From positions 992,001-1,056,000 of the forward strand of contig CAVZHO010000002.1 in NCBI GenBank assembly GCA_963775085.1: DNA of 64,000 bases, read 5' to 3'. This stretch comes from JAAFIP01 sp963775085. GTDB taxonomy: Bacteria; Pseudomonadota; Gammaproteobacteria; Burkholderiales; Burkholderiaceae_C. Every line of letters starts with the position of its first letter. Position 1 is the first letter of the stretch. The translations under genes were made by a program, and so were the position numbers. Shown here one piece after another: positions 39,770-48,570 of the stretch. The notes under the pieces were generated by a model, which saw nothing but the letters and a program-made list of their open reading frames with translations, was not told the origin of the DNA and ran no database searches.

Positions 39770-41698
39770 TTACTGTTGCGCCACGACGTCGTCTTTTTTG
39801 ACTACCGGTTTGGTGACTTTGATTTCGGCCTTAAAGCGCTCCTTCAAGCCGTTGTAGTAGGCCATCGCCTCGGCATTGGTCCACCACTGGGTGTACTGCT
39901 GGCGATCCTGTTTCGCCGAGTCGGCCTTGGCTTCGCGCTCCAGCAGCTTATTGACCTTGATCACTGCATAACCCTGATCATTCAGGTTGACACCGACGAA
40001 TGCCGGTAGTTTGCTGCTATCGGCACGCAATGCCGCGTCAATCATCGCAGCGGGTAGTTTTTGCGATTGATCGCGCGCTATGACGACCGCCTCCGCCAGG
40101 CTGGCCGAACCAGGCGCAGCTTGCCAAGCAGCCAGCTTGGCCATACCTTCTTTGCGTGCCAGGTCTGCGCCCTGCACTGCCAGCAATTTTTCACGCGCCT
40201 TGTCTTTCACCTGCTCAAACGGCAAGGTTCGCGCAGGTGTGTACTGGACGATGCGGCCTGAGGCCAACTGGTTGGAGCCAATTTCCACGGCCTCGGTATT
40301 GCGCTTTTTGTCTACTGCATCCGGTGTAAACAGGGCATTTAAAAATTTGGTGTTGGTTAACACACCCGTGGCATCTGGTGCAGCCTTGCGCTGGACATTG
40401 CTCGCGGTTTTCACCTCAAGTTTTAAACGCTCGGCGATCGCTTTGAAGCTGTCTGACTGCTCGTACACCCCATTGGTAAAACTGTCCGCCGATTCGGCAA
40501 ATTTTTTCTGTGCTTGCTGCTTTTTCAGCTCCGTCTCTATTTCAGGGCGCATTTCTTCAAGGGTTTTTTGCTTGGGCACCTTGATGTCGGTCAGGCGGAT
40601 GATGTGGTAGCCAAACTCGGTTTCCACCACGGGACTGATGTCGCCTTTTTTCATGGCAAACGCCGCATCCGAAAACGGTTTGACCATCGCCCCATTGGCA
40701 AAGAAATCCAGGTCACCCCCATTGGCAGCAGAACCCGGGTCCTGGGAGTTTTTCTTGGCCACTTCGGCAAAACTGTCCGGTGCTTTTTGCACTTGGGCCA
40801 ACAACTCGTCGGCCTTGGCCTTGGCGGCCTGCCTCTCGGCGGCAGGCGCCGTCTTGGGCGAAGCAATCAGGATATGGCTGGCGCGGCGCTCCTCCTGGCC
40901 ACTCAGGCGCGCGGCGTTTTGCTCGAAATAGGTTTTGACCTCGTCCGGATTGGGCACAATGGTTTTACGGATCGATTCGACATCCAGCACCACATACTCA
41001 ATACTGGCCTGCTCAGGGGCCTGGAACAGGGAGGGGTTGTCCTTGTAGTACTGCTCTACCTGCGCATCGGTCAAGCTCACCTTGCTGGCAAAATCAACTG
41101 TGTTGAAACGGGCAATCTGTACCTCGCGGCGTTCAAAAAAGGCATTCAAGGCCACGTCGGCCACGGCCGGGGTAGTGATGCCGGTGGCACCAATGCCTTC
41201 AATCACCTGGCGGGTAGAGATGTCGCCGCGCACGCGGGCTTCAAACATCTCGGGACTCATGCCTTGCGCGCCTACCAATTGACGGTAACGCTCCATATCC
41301 AGGCTGCCATCGGGTTTGCGCAGTGCGGCAATGGAGGGGTTGTCGTGCAGGTCGCGCGCCAGGCGCTGGTCGCTGGCGGTGAACTTGAACTTGCTGGCAG
41401 CAGCCTGCATGACCTTGTCGCGCACCAGACGCTCCAGGGTCGCGTATTTGGCTTCGGGGGAATCCAGCAGCTTGGGGTCCAGCGAAGGCATGGACGAACG
41501 TACGCGCTCTACCTCGCTTTTGTGCGCGGTATCCCATTCACCTTGGCGAATGGCTTGGCCGTCCACCATGGCCACGGCCTCACCCTGGTCCTTGAAACGG
41601 CTGTAACCATCAATACCGAACAGGACAAAGGAGGGCACGATCAGGAGAAACAGCAAGATCTGCATGATCTTCATGTGCTTGCGAATTGAGTCAAACAT
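39770..41698 (-). CDS. ppiD: PpiD-like membrane-anchored peptidyl-prolyl isomerase/chaperone
   Basis: I start at MFDSIRKHMK (642 residues). One N-terminal membrane anchor (IMQILLFLLIVPSFVLFGIDG) is followed by a SurA_N-type chaperone domain, a parvulin domain (RRASHILIASPKT, KKNSQDPGSAANGGDLDFF, FGYHIIRLTD) and a C-terminal helical domain. PpiD sits at the Sec translocon and helps exported proteins fold. A terminator separates it from tRNA-Val upstream. Confidence 0.94.
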   Translation of the reverse strand: MFDSIRKHMKIMQILLFLLIVPSFVLFGIDGYSRFKDQGEAVAMVDGQAIRQGEWDTAHKSEVERVRSSMPSLDPKLLDSPEAKYATLERLVRDKVMQAAASKFKFTASDQRLARDLHDNPSIAALRKPDGSLDMERYRQLVGAQGMSPEMFEARVRGDISTRQVIEGIGATGITTPAVADVALNAFFERREVQIARFNTVDFASKVSLTDAQVEQYYKDNPSLFQAPEQASIEYVVLDVESIRKTIVPNPDEVKTYFEQNAARLSGQEERRASHILIASPKTAPAAERQAAKAKADELLAQVQKAPDSFAEVAKKNSQDPGSAANGGDLDFFANGAMVKPFSDAAFAMKKGDISPVVETEFGYHIIRLTDIKVPKQKTLEEMRPEIETELKKQQAQKKFAESADSFTNGVYEQSDSFKAIAERLKLEVKTASNVQRKAAPDATGVLTNTKFLNALFTPDAVDKKRNTEAVEIGSNQLASGRIVQYTPARTLPFEQVKDKAREKLLAVQGADLARKEGMAKLAAWQAAPGSASLAEAVVIARDQSQKLPAAMIDAALRADSSKLPAFVGVNLNDQGYAVIKVNKLLEREAKADSAKQDRQQYTQWWTNAEAMAYYNGLKERFKAEIKVTKPVVKKDDVVAQQ

Positions 41699-41756
41699 CG
41701 CGCTACGCTTTCTAAGCACACGCCAACTGGCAGGGCGTGCAAATAACTTCAGATAC

Positions 41757-41785
41757 AAAAAAGGCGAACAGTCGTTCGCCTTTTT
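41757..41785. terminator. Bidirectional intrinsic terminator
   Basis: AAAAAAGGCGAAC pairs with GTTCGCCTTTTT around AGTC, directly downstream of tRNA-Val on the minus strand. Confidence 0.9.
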
Positions 41786-41793
41786 CAACTTAT

Positions 41794-41869
41794 TGGTGGG
41801 TGATGACGGGCTCGAACCGCCGACCTACGCCTTGTAAGGGCGCCGCTCTACCAACTGAGCTAATCACCC
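41794..41869 (-). tRNA. tRNA-Val (anticodon TAC)
   Basis: Read on the minus strand: acceptor GGGTGAT/ATCACCC, D arm GCTCAGTTGGTAGAGC, anticodon loop CTTACAA, T loop TTCGAGC, encoded CCA. It follows the HU gene by 25 bases and probably shares its transcript. Confidence 0.97.
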
Positions 41870-41894
41870 CACCGAAACAGTATTTTAACCTCGA

Positions 41895-42167
41895 TCAGTT
41901 CAAGGCATCTTTCAATGCTTTGCCCGGACGGAACTTGGGTACTTTGGCGGCCTTGATTTTAATCGAAGCACCGGTACGGGGGTTGCGGCCAATGCGGGCA
42001 GCGCGCTTGCCAACCGCAAAAGTACCAAAACCTACGAGCGACACAGAGCCGCCTTTTTTCAGCGTGGTCTTGACCGCTGTAATGGTGGACTCCAGGGCAC
42101 GGGTGGCAGCAGCTTTGGAAATGTCAGCATGCTTGGCGATATGTTCGATGAGCTCGGTCTTGTTCAC
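41895..42167 (-). CDS. hupB: HU-family DNA-binding protein
   Basis: The 90-residue histone-like protein begins MNKTELIEHIAKHADISKA and has the conserved GFGTFAVGKRAARIGRNP and RTGASIKIKAAKVPKFRPGK segments. HU bends DNA and shapes the nucleoid. A tRNA-Val gene lies directly downstream, an arrangement known from other Burkholderiales. Confidence 0.97.
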   Translation of the reverse strand: MNKTELIEHIAKHADISKAAATRALESTITAVKTTLKKGGSVSLVGFGTFAVGKRAARIGRNPRTGASIKIKAAKVPKFRPGKALKDALN

Positions 42168-42382
42168 TTTGACTCCTCTAAAAAATATGGGGTAATTGAG
42201 CGTCGTTTTTTTATTACAGCGCGGTTGCGGATTCTATGCGGTTTTAAAGCGTGCACAAGTCATTGCTAATTAAAAATAATTAGTTAAACCCTTAGCGTGG
42301 TAGTTTTGACCATAAAACACTGCATAACGAGAATTACTTGACAGGGCAAGCGTTTTATTGCCGCCCCGGTGTTGCGCAGTAA
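42168..42382. promoter_or_regulatory. HU upstream region with an AT palindrome
   Basis: The region holds the HU promoter. At 42266-42283, CTAATTA and TAATTAG form a perfect inverted repeat around AAAA, an AT-rich site of the sort bound by HU, IHF or regulators. No gene is visible. Confidence 0.4.
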
Positions 42383-42413
42383 TTACAAAGCCGCCGCAAT
42401 GGCTTTGCCCAAA

Positions 42414-43469
42414 TCAGTGGTACTGGCCGTCGCCGCCCATATCCCGTGTCAGCGGCGCGCCGCTGCCCGGCAGCATGACGCGCTCGATGGTGCTGAGGAT
42501 GGCATCGTGCGCGGCCTTGTAGCCCAGATGCTCCAGCATCATGGCGCCGCACCAGATCTGGCCAATTGGGTTGGCAATGTTCTTGCCGTAGATGTCGGGG
42601 GCCGAACCATGGACCGGCTCAAACAAGGAGGGGAACTTGCGGTCGGGGTTCAGGTTGGCGCTGGGTGCAATACCAATCGTGCCGGTGCAGGCCGGGCCCA
42701 GGTCGCTCAGGATATCGCCAAACAAATTGCTGGCCACCACCACGTCAAAGAAGGCCGGACGCTGCACAAAGTGGGCGCTCAGGATGTCGATATGGAATTT
42801 ATCAACGTTCAGGCCAGGGTAGTTTTTCGCCATCTCCACTACGCGCTCGTCCCAGTAGGGCATGCTGATGGAGATGCCGTTGGACTTGGTCGCACTGGTC
42901 AAATGCTTCCTGGGCCGAGACTGGGCCAGCTCGAAAGCAAATTTGAGCACCCGGTCTACGCCGTAGCGCGAGAACACGGACTCTTGCAATACTACCTCGC
43001 GGTCGGTGCCGGGGAAGATGCGGCCACCGACGCTGGAGTATTCTCCCTCGGTGTTCTCGCGCACCACATAAAAGTCGATCTCGCCGGGCTTGTACGGCGT
43101 ACCGTCGCGCTTGACCACGGGCGCGATGATGCCAGGCATCAGCTTGACGGGGCGCAGGTTGATGTATTGGTCAAACTCGCGGCGAAACAGCAGCAGCGAG
43201 CCCCACAGCGAGACGTGGTCCAAAATTTTGTCGGGCCAGCCGACTGCGCCAAAATATATCGCGTCGTGGCCACCGACCAGGTCTTTCCAGTTGTCGGGCA
43301 TCATCTTGCCGTGCTTTTCAAAATACTCCCAGCTGGAGAAATCGAAGTGGTCAAAGTGCAGGTCGATATTGAATTTGCGCGCGGCCGCCTCCATCACGCG
43401 CAGGCCTTCGGGCATGACCTCTTTGCCAATGCCATCGCCGGGGATGACTGCGATACGGTGTTTTGCCAT
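42414..43469 (-). CDS. Tartrate/D-malate dehydrogenase-like enzyme, C-terminus frameshifted
   Basis: A beta-decarboxylating dehydrogenase of the isocitrate/isopropylmalate dehydrogenase family, of the tartrate dehydrogenase (TtuC) type: IAVIPGDGIGKEVMPEG, LLLFRREFDQYINLRP, VVRENTEGEYSSVGGR, SNLFGDILSDLG and FEPVHGSAPDI. The frame ends at MGGDGQYH. If one base at about 42431 is dropped, it continues MGG-TASTTDLGKAIAAAL to a stop at 42383, the normal family ending. The last helix is therefore lost by a one-base insertion, real or from sequencing. All catalytic residues remain. Confidence 0.9.
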   Translation of the reverse strand: MAKHRIAVIPGDGIGKEVMPEGLRVMEAAARKFNIDLHFDHFDFSSWEYFEKHGKMMPDNWKDLVGGHDAIYFGAVGWPDKILDHVSLWGSLLLFRREFDQYINLRPVKLMPGIIAPVVKRDGTPYKPGEIDFYVVRENTEGEYSSVGGRIFPGTDREVVLQESVFSRYGVDRVLKFAFELAQSRPRKHLTSATKSNGISISMPYWDERVVEMAKNYPGLNVDKFHIDILSAHFVQRPAFFDVVVASNLFGDILSDLGPACTGTIGIAPSANLNPDRKFPSLFEPVHGSAPDIYGKNIANPIGQIWCGAMMLEHLGYKAAHDAILSTIERVMLPGSGAPLTRDMGGDGQYH

Positions 43470-43516
43470 GGTGGATATTTCCTTCAGGGTTAAAAATAAA
43501 AAGATGAATGAAAGGT

Positions 43517-44407
43517 TTACGCAATGAAAAAATCCTGCGCCTGCGACAGTAATAGTTGCGGTGCCTCTTCGGCAATGTAGTGGCCACAGGGCAAGGCCTG
43601 GCCATTGACGTCCTGTGCTCGCTCACGCCACAGCGGCAGCACTGCAAAATTTTGCCCCACCACGCCGTTCTCACCCCACAGCACCTTGAGCGGCATCGCC
43701 AGCGTGTTGCCCGCAGCGATATCCGCACGGTCATGCACCAGGTCTACCGTGGCGCTGGCGCGGTAGTCTTCGCAAATGCCGCGTGCGCTGCCGGGGATTT
43801 GGATGCAGCGCTCATACTCGGCCATGGCCTCTGGCGCAAACGCGCCCAGCCCGGCATGGCGCTTGCCCATCACACTGCGGATATAACGCACCGGGTCGGA
43901 CTCTATCAAGGCCTCGGGCAGCGGCGGCGGCTGGATCAGAAAAAACCAATGCCAGTAGGCCGTGGCAAAACCCAGCGAGGTGTTCTCGTACATCGCCAGC
44001 GTGGGCGCAATGTCCAACAGCAGCATGCGCTGCACCGCCTGCGGGTGATCAACGGCCAGGCGGTGCGCCACCCGTGCGCCCCGGTCATGCGCCAGCACCT
44101 GGAACTGCGCATAACCGCGTGACTGCATCAGCGCTACGGCATCGAGCGCCATCTCGCGTTTGGAGTACGCCGCATGCGTGTCGTCGGCCAACGGCCTGCC
44201 CGAGTCACCATAGCCGCGCAAATCCATCATCACCACGGTAAAGCGTTTAGCCAGATCGGGTGCCACGCGGTGCCACATGGCGTGGCTTTGCGGATGGCCG
44301 TGCAGCAGCAATAAGGGTGCCCCCTGCCCGCCAACGCGCCCGTGCAGGCGAACGCCATCACGTACGACTTGGAAGGGTTGGAACGCGGGGAACATACGTG
44401 AGGGCAC
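43517..44407 (-). CDS. Alpha/beta-hydrolase resembling haloacetate dehalogenase
   Basis: The 296-residue protein has the fluoroacetate-dehalogenase pattern: LHGHPQSHAMWH, DLRGYGDSGRP, the nucleophile Asp in AHDRGARVAHRLA, the aromatic YWHWFFLIQ stretch that holds halide, and the His in CGHYIAEEAP. Enzymes with this set split haloacetates by an aspartyl ester; soluble epoxide hydrolases are close relatives. The gene lies 47 bases upstream of the tartrate-dehydrogenase-like gene on the same strand. Confidence 0.85.
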   Translation of the reverse strand: MPSRMFPAFQPFQVVRDGVRLHGRVGGQGAPLLLLHGHPQSHAMWHRVAPDLAKRFTVVMMDLRGYGDSGRPLADDTHAAYSKREMALDAVALMQSRGYAQFQVLAHDRGARVAHRLAVDHPQAVQRMLLLDIAPTLAMYENTSLGFATAYWHWFFLIQPPPLPEALIESDPVRYIRSVMGKRHAGLGAFAPEAMAEYERCIQIPGSARGICEDYRASATVDLVHDRADIAAGNTLAMPLKVLWGENGVVGQNFAVLPLWRERAQDVNGQALPCGHYIAEEAPQLLLSQAQDFFIA

Positions 44408-44452
44408 AACGTCAGGGAATGATGGAAGCAGAGCGATAGGCCTGATTGTCCA

Positions 44453-45346
44453 TCATCCAGCAAGCGTTTTTTTCGACGTATGCACTACGCAAAATACACC
44501 TGCCGCAGCCAGCAAGGTGCCCATTACGGTCGCCAACGTAATAGCCTCGCCAAACAACACCCAAGCCATAAATGCCGTCGTAGGTGGCACCAGGTAGAGC
44601 AGTGAGGTAACGCTGGTGGCGGCACCGCGCTGGATCAGCATATACAGCAGCGAGCTGCCGCCCAGGGTGAGCCCAAACACCGACCAAGCCATGGCCCAGG
44701 CCAGTTGTGCGTTCCATTGCATGGCTTGGGGCTCCAGAAGCGTCAGAGGCAAGGTCACCAGCAAGGCCGCGCCCAGTTGCACGGTGTTGGCCGAGCGCAC
44801 GTCGCAGGGCGCGATAAAACGCTTTTGGTATAAGGTGCCTGCAGTAATACTGAGTAAGGCCATGGCGGCGAAAGTCAGGTTAACTACCGTAGCCTCGCCG
44901 TGGCCGAGCTTGCTGGAGACGACTAGCAGCAAGCCGACAAAGCCCAGCGCCAAACCAGTCCATTGGCGCGCCGTGACCTTGCCGCCCATGCCTGAGAGCC
45001 ACAGGGCGGTAAGCACAGGTTGTAAACCGACGATGAGCGCGGATAGCCCAGAGCCCATACCCAGCTTGACCGCCGTCCATACACCGCCCAAGTAGCCCGC
45101 ATGCACAAGCACGCCTGTGACAGCCAGGTGCAGCCACTGCGCGCGGCTACTGGGTGGCTTGACCCGCGCTAGAACGATCCACAGTACAAAGCACAGGATG
45201 GACAATGCATAGCGTGTGGTCAAAAATTTCATCGGCGGCGCGTAGGGCATGCCATAGCGGGCGACGATAAAGCCGGTACTCCAGATCAGCACAAAGACGA
45301 TGGGCATGGCGCGTAGCCAGGCGCTACCAGAGTCTGAAGATGGCAT
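44453..45346 (-). CDS. EamA/DMT-family transporter
   Basis: The 297-residue protein has ten membrane segments in two EamA repeats (about residues 10-140 and 155-290) and begins with WLRAMPIVFVLIWSTGFIVARYG in parts. Members export metabolites such as amino acids. The substrate is unknown. It follows pgsA by 8 bases on the same strand. Confidence 0.92.
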   Translation of the reverse strand: MPSSDSGSAWLRAMPIVFVLIWSTGFIVARYGMPYAPPMKFLTTRYALSILCFVLWIVLARVKPPSSRAQWLHLAVTGVLVHAGYLGGVWTAVKLGMGSGLSALIVGLQPVLTALWLSGMGGKVTARQWTGLALGFVGLLLVVSSKLGHGEATVVNLTFAAMALLSITAGTLYQKRFIAPCDVRSANTVQLGAALLVTLPLTLLEPQAMQWNAQLAWAMAWSVFGLTLGGSSLLYMLIQRGAATSVTSLLYLVPPTTAFMAWVLFGEAITLATVMGTLLAAAGVFCVVHTSKKTLAG

Positions 45347-45354
45347 GAACCCGC

Positions 45355-45921
45355 TTACTTGGCCTTGGCCCGAATTTCAGGCAGGGCTTTTTGCAGGTAG
45401 TACACCATTGACCACACCGTGAGCACGGCGGAGATCCAGATCAGCCAGGTGCCGACCACACTGGTGTCGATCCAGCCCAGCAGCTTGCCGTTGTAGAGCA
45501 AGAAGGGGATGGCCACCATTTGGGCCACGGTTTTGAGCTTGCCCAGCATGTGCACCGCCACGCTACGCGAGGCACCGATATGCGCCATCCACTCGCGCAG
45601 GGCGCTGATCGCAATCTCGCGCCCCACAATGATGAGGGCCACGAACACGTCCGCCCGATGCAGATGCACCAACACCAAGAGCGAGGCGCAGACCAAGAAC
45701 TTGTCGGCCACCGGGTCTAAAAACGCACCGAAAGACGAGGCCTGGTTGAGCTTGCGGGCCAGGTAGCCGTCGAGCCAGTCGGTCAAAGCAAACACGACAA
45801 ACAGCACCGTGGCTACCAGGTTTTGCGTGGCGACAGGCAATTGGGTATAAAAAATCCCCACGATGAGCGGGATGGCGACAATGCGCGTCCAGGTCAGGAT
45901 CGTGGGGATAGTGAAGAACAT
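45355..45921 (-). CDS. pgsA: CDP-diacylglycerol-glycerol-3-phosphate 3-phosphatidyltransferase
   Basis: Makes phosphatidylglycerol phosphate in the inner membrane. The 188-residue protein has the CDP-alcohol phosphotransferase motif in DWLDGYLARK...GAFLDPVADK (D-G-x2-A-R-x8-G-x3-D-x3-D) and several membrane helices. Neighbours are uvrC upstream (with the TonB-like lipoprotein gene between) and EamA downstream; uvrC-pgsA proximity is common in proteobacteria. Confidence 0.96.
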   Translation of the reverse strand: MFFTIPTILTWTRIVAIPLIVGIFYTQLPVATQNLVATVLFVVFALTDWLDGYLARKLNQASSFGAFLDPVADKFLVCASLLVLVHLHRADVFVALIIVGREIAISALREWMAHIGASRSVAVHMLGKLKTVAQMVAIPFLLYNGKLLGWIDTSVVGTWLIWISAVLTVWSMVYYLQKALPEIRAKAK

Positions 45922-45959
45922 GCGCCTATTGTGGCATGCCCTACTCTTTTTGCAGCTTA

Positions 45960-46526
45960 CTACAGGCCTTCAACGACGGTACGCAGTTGAAACTTTAAAC
46001 TGTCGTTGTACAAAAACGTCTCATTGAACTGCCAGGGCCCGGGCAGATTATGGATGGGGCCGAAATTGGCCACCCGGCGGATCGCCTGAATAGCCAGGTT
46101 GTTGGTCTCAGGCGCGACCTGCGACTGGCGCAAAAAGTCCAGGTTGCGGATGCTGCCGTCAGCATTTAACTGCAGAGACACAACAGGGATGCCACGAAGA
46201 GGGTCTTGCAACTTGCCTGCCGCGACAGTGCCGGCGTTGGCCTCCATGATCAAGCGTGCCGCGCGGCGGCGGTACTCGGCCATGTTGTTGACCAGCGGCA
46301 TGCTGTAGACCACAGGCGCAGCGGGCGGCGGTGGTACATAGACAGGCGGTGGCGGCACATACGCCACAGGAGGGGGCAGCGCAGCCGCGACCGGCGGGGG
46401 TGGGGGCGAGGGACGCGGTGGCGGGGGTTTGATGGCGCAGCCAGCGAACACGGAGACCAGCGCAATAGCTATAAATTTAATAGCTAGTTGTGTCCTGGCT
46501 GTGCGGACTTGGGGAACATTTACCAT
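45960..46526 (-). CDS. Proline-rich lipoprotein with TonB-like C-terminal domain
   Basis: The 188-residue protein has a signal peptide with lipobox VFAGC, a long Pro/Val-rich stretch (PPPPRPSPPPPP and similar), and a C-terminal fold like TonB/TonB_C (GIPVVSLQLNADGSIRNLDF, NNLAIQAIRRVANFGPI). The first 25 residues (VRTARTQLAIKFIAIALVS) are encoded by a copy of the dispersed repeat, so the export signal itself comes from repeat DNA. It lies between uvrC and pgsA on the same strand. Confidence 0.82.
   Translation of the reverse strand: MVNVPQVRTARTQLAIKFIAIALVSVFAGCAIKPPPPRPSPPPPPVAAALPPPVAYVPPPPVYVPPPPAAPVVYSMPLVNNMAEYRRRAARLIMEANAGTVAAGKLQDPLRGIPVVSLQLNADGSIRNLDFLRQSQVAPETNNLAIQAIRRVANFGPIHNLPGPWQFNETFLYNDSLKFQLRTVVEGL
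46461..46512 (+). repeat. Dispersed small palindromic repeat, copy 8 (antisense in a signal peptide)
   Basis: Plus strand: TTTAATAGCTAGTTGTGTCC, then TGTGCGGACTTGG. It lies opposite the coding strand of the TonB-like lipoprotein gene and encodes its N-terminal hydrophobic segment. Confidence 0.6.
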
Positions 46527-46580
46527 GTTGAAAAGACTCCTGTAAGGGCAACTGCCGGATTTGGGGCTTGATCCGCACGC

Positions 46581-48545
46581 TCAACGCAGCGCGCGGTAGA
46601 TTTCCTCGGCCAAAGGTTTGGAAATACCCTCTACTGTAGCAAGGTCTGCGGCACTTGCGGCAGCTACACCCCGTACGCCACCAAAACGTTGTAAAAGTTT
46701 GGCACGCCGTTTGGCACCAATGCCCGGTATATCCTCCAGCGAACTGCCCCCGGTACGCACCTTGGCGCGCGCGGCGCGCATGCCGGTGATGGCAAAGCGG
46801 TGCGCCTCATCGCGGATCTGCGCGATCAGCATCAGCGCAGCGCTGTCTTTGGGCAGGCTGGCCTTGGCGCGGCCATCGGCAAACACCAGCTCCTCCAGCC
46901 CCACCTTGCGACCCTCGCCCTTCTCTACCCCGGCGATCAGGCCGAGGTCCAGGCCGAGCTGCTCAAACACCTCTTTGGCCATGCTGACCTGGCCTTTACC
47001 GCCATCGACCAGTACCAGGTCGGGCAGTTTGGGTGGCGGGGACAGTACACTGGCCGCCTTCGCCGTCTCCGCCTCAAAGGCGCGCTGCGCCTCCACCATC
47101 TTGCTGTAGCGGCGCGTCAGCACCTGGCGCATGGCGGCGTAGTCGTCCCCCGGTGTAATGCCCTCGATCTTGTAACGCCGGTACTCGCTACTTTGCATTT
47201 TGTTGCCGTGAAACACCACACAGCTGGCCTGGGTGGCCTCGCCCGCCGTGTGGCTGATGTCAAAGCACTCGATGCGAAAGGCATTCAGGTCTTCGGGTGC
47301 CAGGTCCAGCGCCGTCACCAGGGCGCGGGTGCGCTGCATTTGGCTGCCCTCTTCGGCCAGCAATCGGGTGAGCTGGATGTCGGCATTGGTTTGCGCCATC
47401 TCCAGCCAGATACGCCGATGCTCGCGCGGGTGCTGCACGGCGTTGATTTTGACGCCCGACTGCTCTGACAACACGGCAATCAGTTCAACATCCACCGCCT
47501 CGCTCACCAGCAGGGTGGGCGGCGGCGGCGTGTCGATGTAGTGCTGGGCGATAAAGGCCTCCAGCACCTCGGCCGCCGAGGCATCGTCCACATGCACCGG
47601 AAAGTAGGGCCGGTCGCCCAAATGCCGCCCACCGCGCACCATCGCCAGATTCACACAGGCCTTGCCGCCGCCCACCTTCACCGCCAGGATGTCCACGTCT
47701 TTGTCGCTGACGTTGTCCACCGCCTGCTGGTGCAATACCTTGGACAGCGCCGAGATCTGGTTGCGCACCTCGGCGGCCTGCTCAAACTCCAGCTTGTCGG
47801 CATGCGCCATCATGCGGTCTTCCAGCTCCTGCACGATGGTGTGCGTCTCGCCCTGCAGGAAGCGCTCGGCGTTGCGCGTGTCTTGGGTGTAGTCGGCCAG
47901 GCTGATATGCCCCACGCAGGGCGCTGTGCAGCGCTTGATCTGGTAGAGCAAACAGGGCCGGGTACGGTTGGCAAACACGGTGTCTTCGCAGGTACGCAGC
48001 ATGAAGACCTTTTGCAGCAGCTGGATGGTCTCCTTGACCGCCCAGGCGCTGGGGTAGGGGCCGAAATAGCGGTGCTTTTTCTCGACCGCGCCCCGGTAGT
48101 AGGCGATGCGGGGGAAGTCTGTGCTGCCCTCGCGGCCCTGCCCGGTCATCTTCAGGTAGGGGTAGCTTTTGTCGTCGCGAAACAAAATATTAAAGCGCGG
48201 ATGCAGCGTTTTAATCAGGTTGTTCTCCAGCAGCAACGCCTCGGCTTCGGATCGCACCACCGTGGTTTGCATGCGCACGATTTTGGTCACCATGTGGCCA
48301 ATGCGGGTGCCGCCATGGTTTTTTTGGAAATAGCTGGAGACGCGTTTCTTCAGGTTCTTGGCCTTGCCCACATAAAGCAAGGCATCCTCCGCATCAAAAT
48401 AACGGTACACGCCGGGCAGGCCGGGCAAGGCGGCGACCTCGGCCAGCAGTTGGGCCGAATGCGGCTCGGGGCGCAACTCAACACTTAGCTCCTGGGCTGG
48501 TGGAGCAAGGGGCAATGGCAGCGGCGGCTCGGGTTTGTCGGTCAT
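46581..48545 (-). CDS. uvrC: Excinuclease ABC subunit UvrC
   Basis: Makes both cuts in nucleotide excision repair. The 654-residue protein has the GIY-YIG nuclease (LPGVYRYFDAEDALLYVGKAKN in parts), the UVR domain (DRMMAHADKLEFEQAAEVRNQI), the RNase H-like C-terminal nuclease (FDISHTAGEATQASCVVF, DLVLVDGGKGQ) and two helix-hairpin-helix motifs (LEDIPGIGAKRRAKLLQRFG). All parts are in order and the length is normal. Confidence 0.97.
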   Translation of the reverse strand: MTDKPEPPLPLPLAPPAQELSVELRPEPHSAQLLAEVAALPGLPGVYRYFDAEDALLYVGKAKNLKKRVSSYFQKNHGGTRIGHMVTKIVRMQTTVVRSEAEALLLENNLIKTLHPRFNILFRDDKSYPYLKMTGQGREGSTDFPRIAYYRGAVEKKHRYFGPYPSAWAVKETIQLLQKVFMLRTCEDTVFANRTRPCLLYQIKRCTAPCVGHISLADYTQDTRNAERFLQGETHTIVQELEDRMMAHADKLEFEQAAEVRNQISALSKVLHQQAVDNVSDKDVDILAVKVGGGKACVNLAMVRGGRHLGDRPYFPVHVDDASAAEVLEAFIAQHYIDTPPPPTLLVSEAVDVELIAVLSEQSGVKINAVQHPREHRRIWLEMAQTNADIQLTRLLAEEGSQMQRTRALVTALDLAPEDLNAFRIECFDISHTAGEATQASCVVFHGNKMQSSEYRRYKIEGITPGDDYAAMRQVLTRRYSKMVEAQRAFEAETAKAASVLSPPPKLPDLVLVDGGKGQVSMAKEVFEQLGLDLGLIAGVEKGEGRKVGLEELVFADGRAKASLPKDSAALMLIAQIRDEAHRFAITGMRAARAKVRTGGSSLEDIPGIGAKRRAKLLQRFGGVRGVAAASAADLATVEGISKPLAEEIYRALR

Positions 48546-48570
48546 CCCCGTATTGTGGACAATCTAGGCC

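Noticed and set aside
40514..41689. A 391-codon plus-strand frame opposite ppiD
   Set aside because: Shadow frame; ppiD is complete with anchor and parvulin domain.
42369..43493. A 374-codon plus-strand frame
   Set aside because: Shadow of the tartrate-dehydrogenase-like gene; no family pattern.
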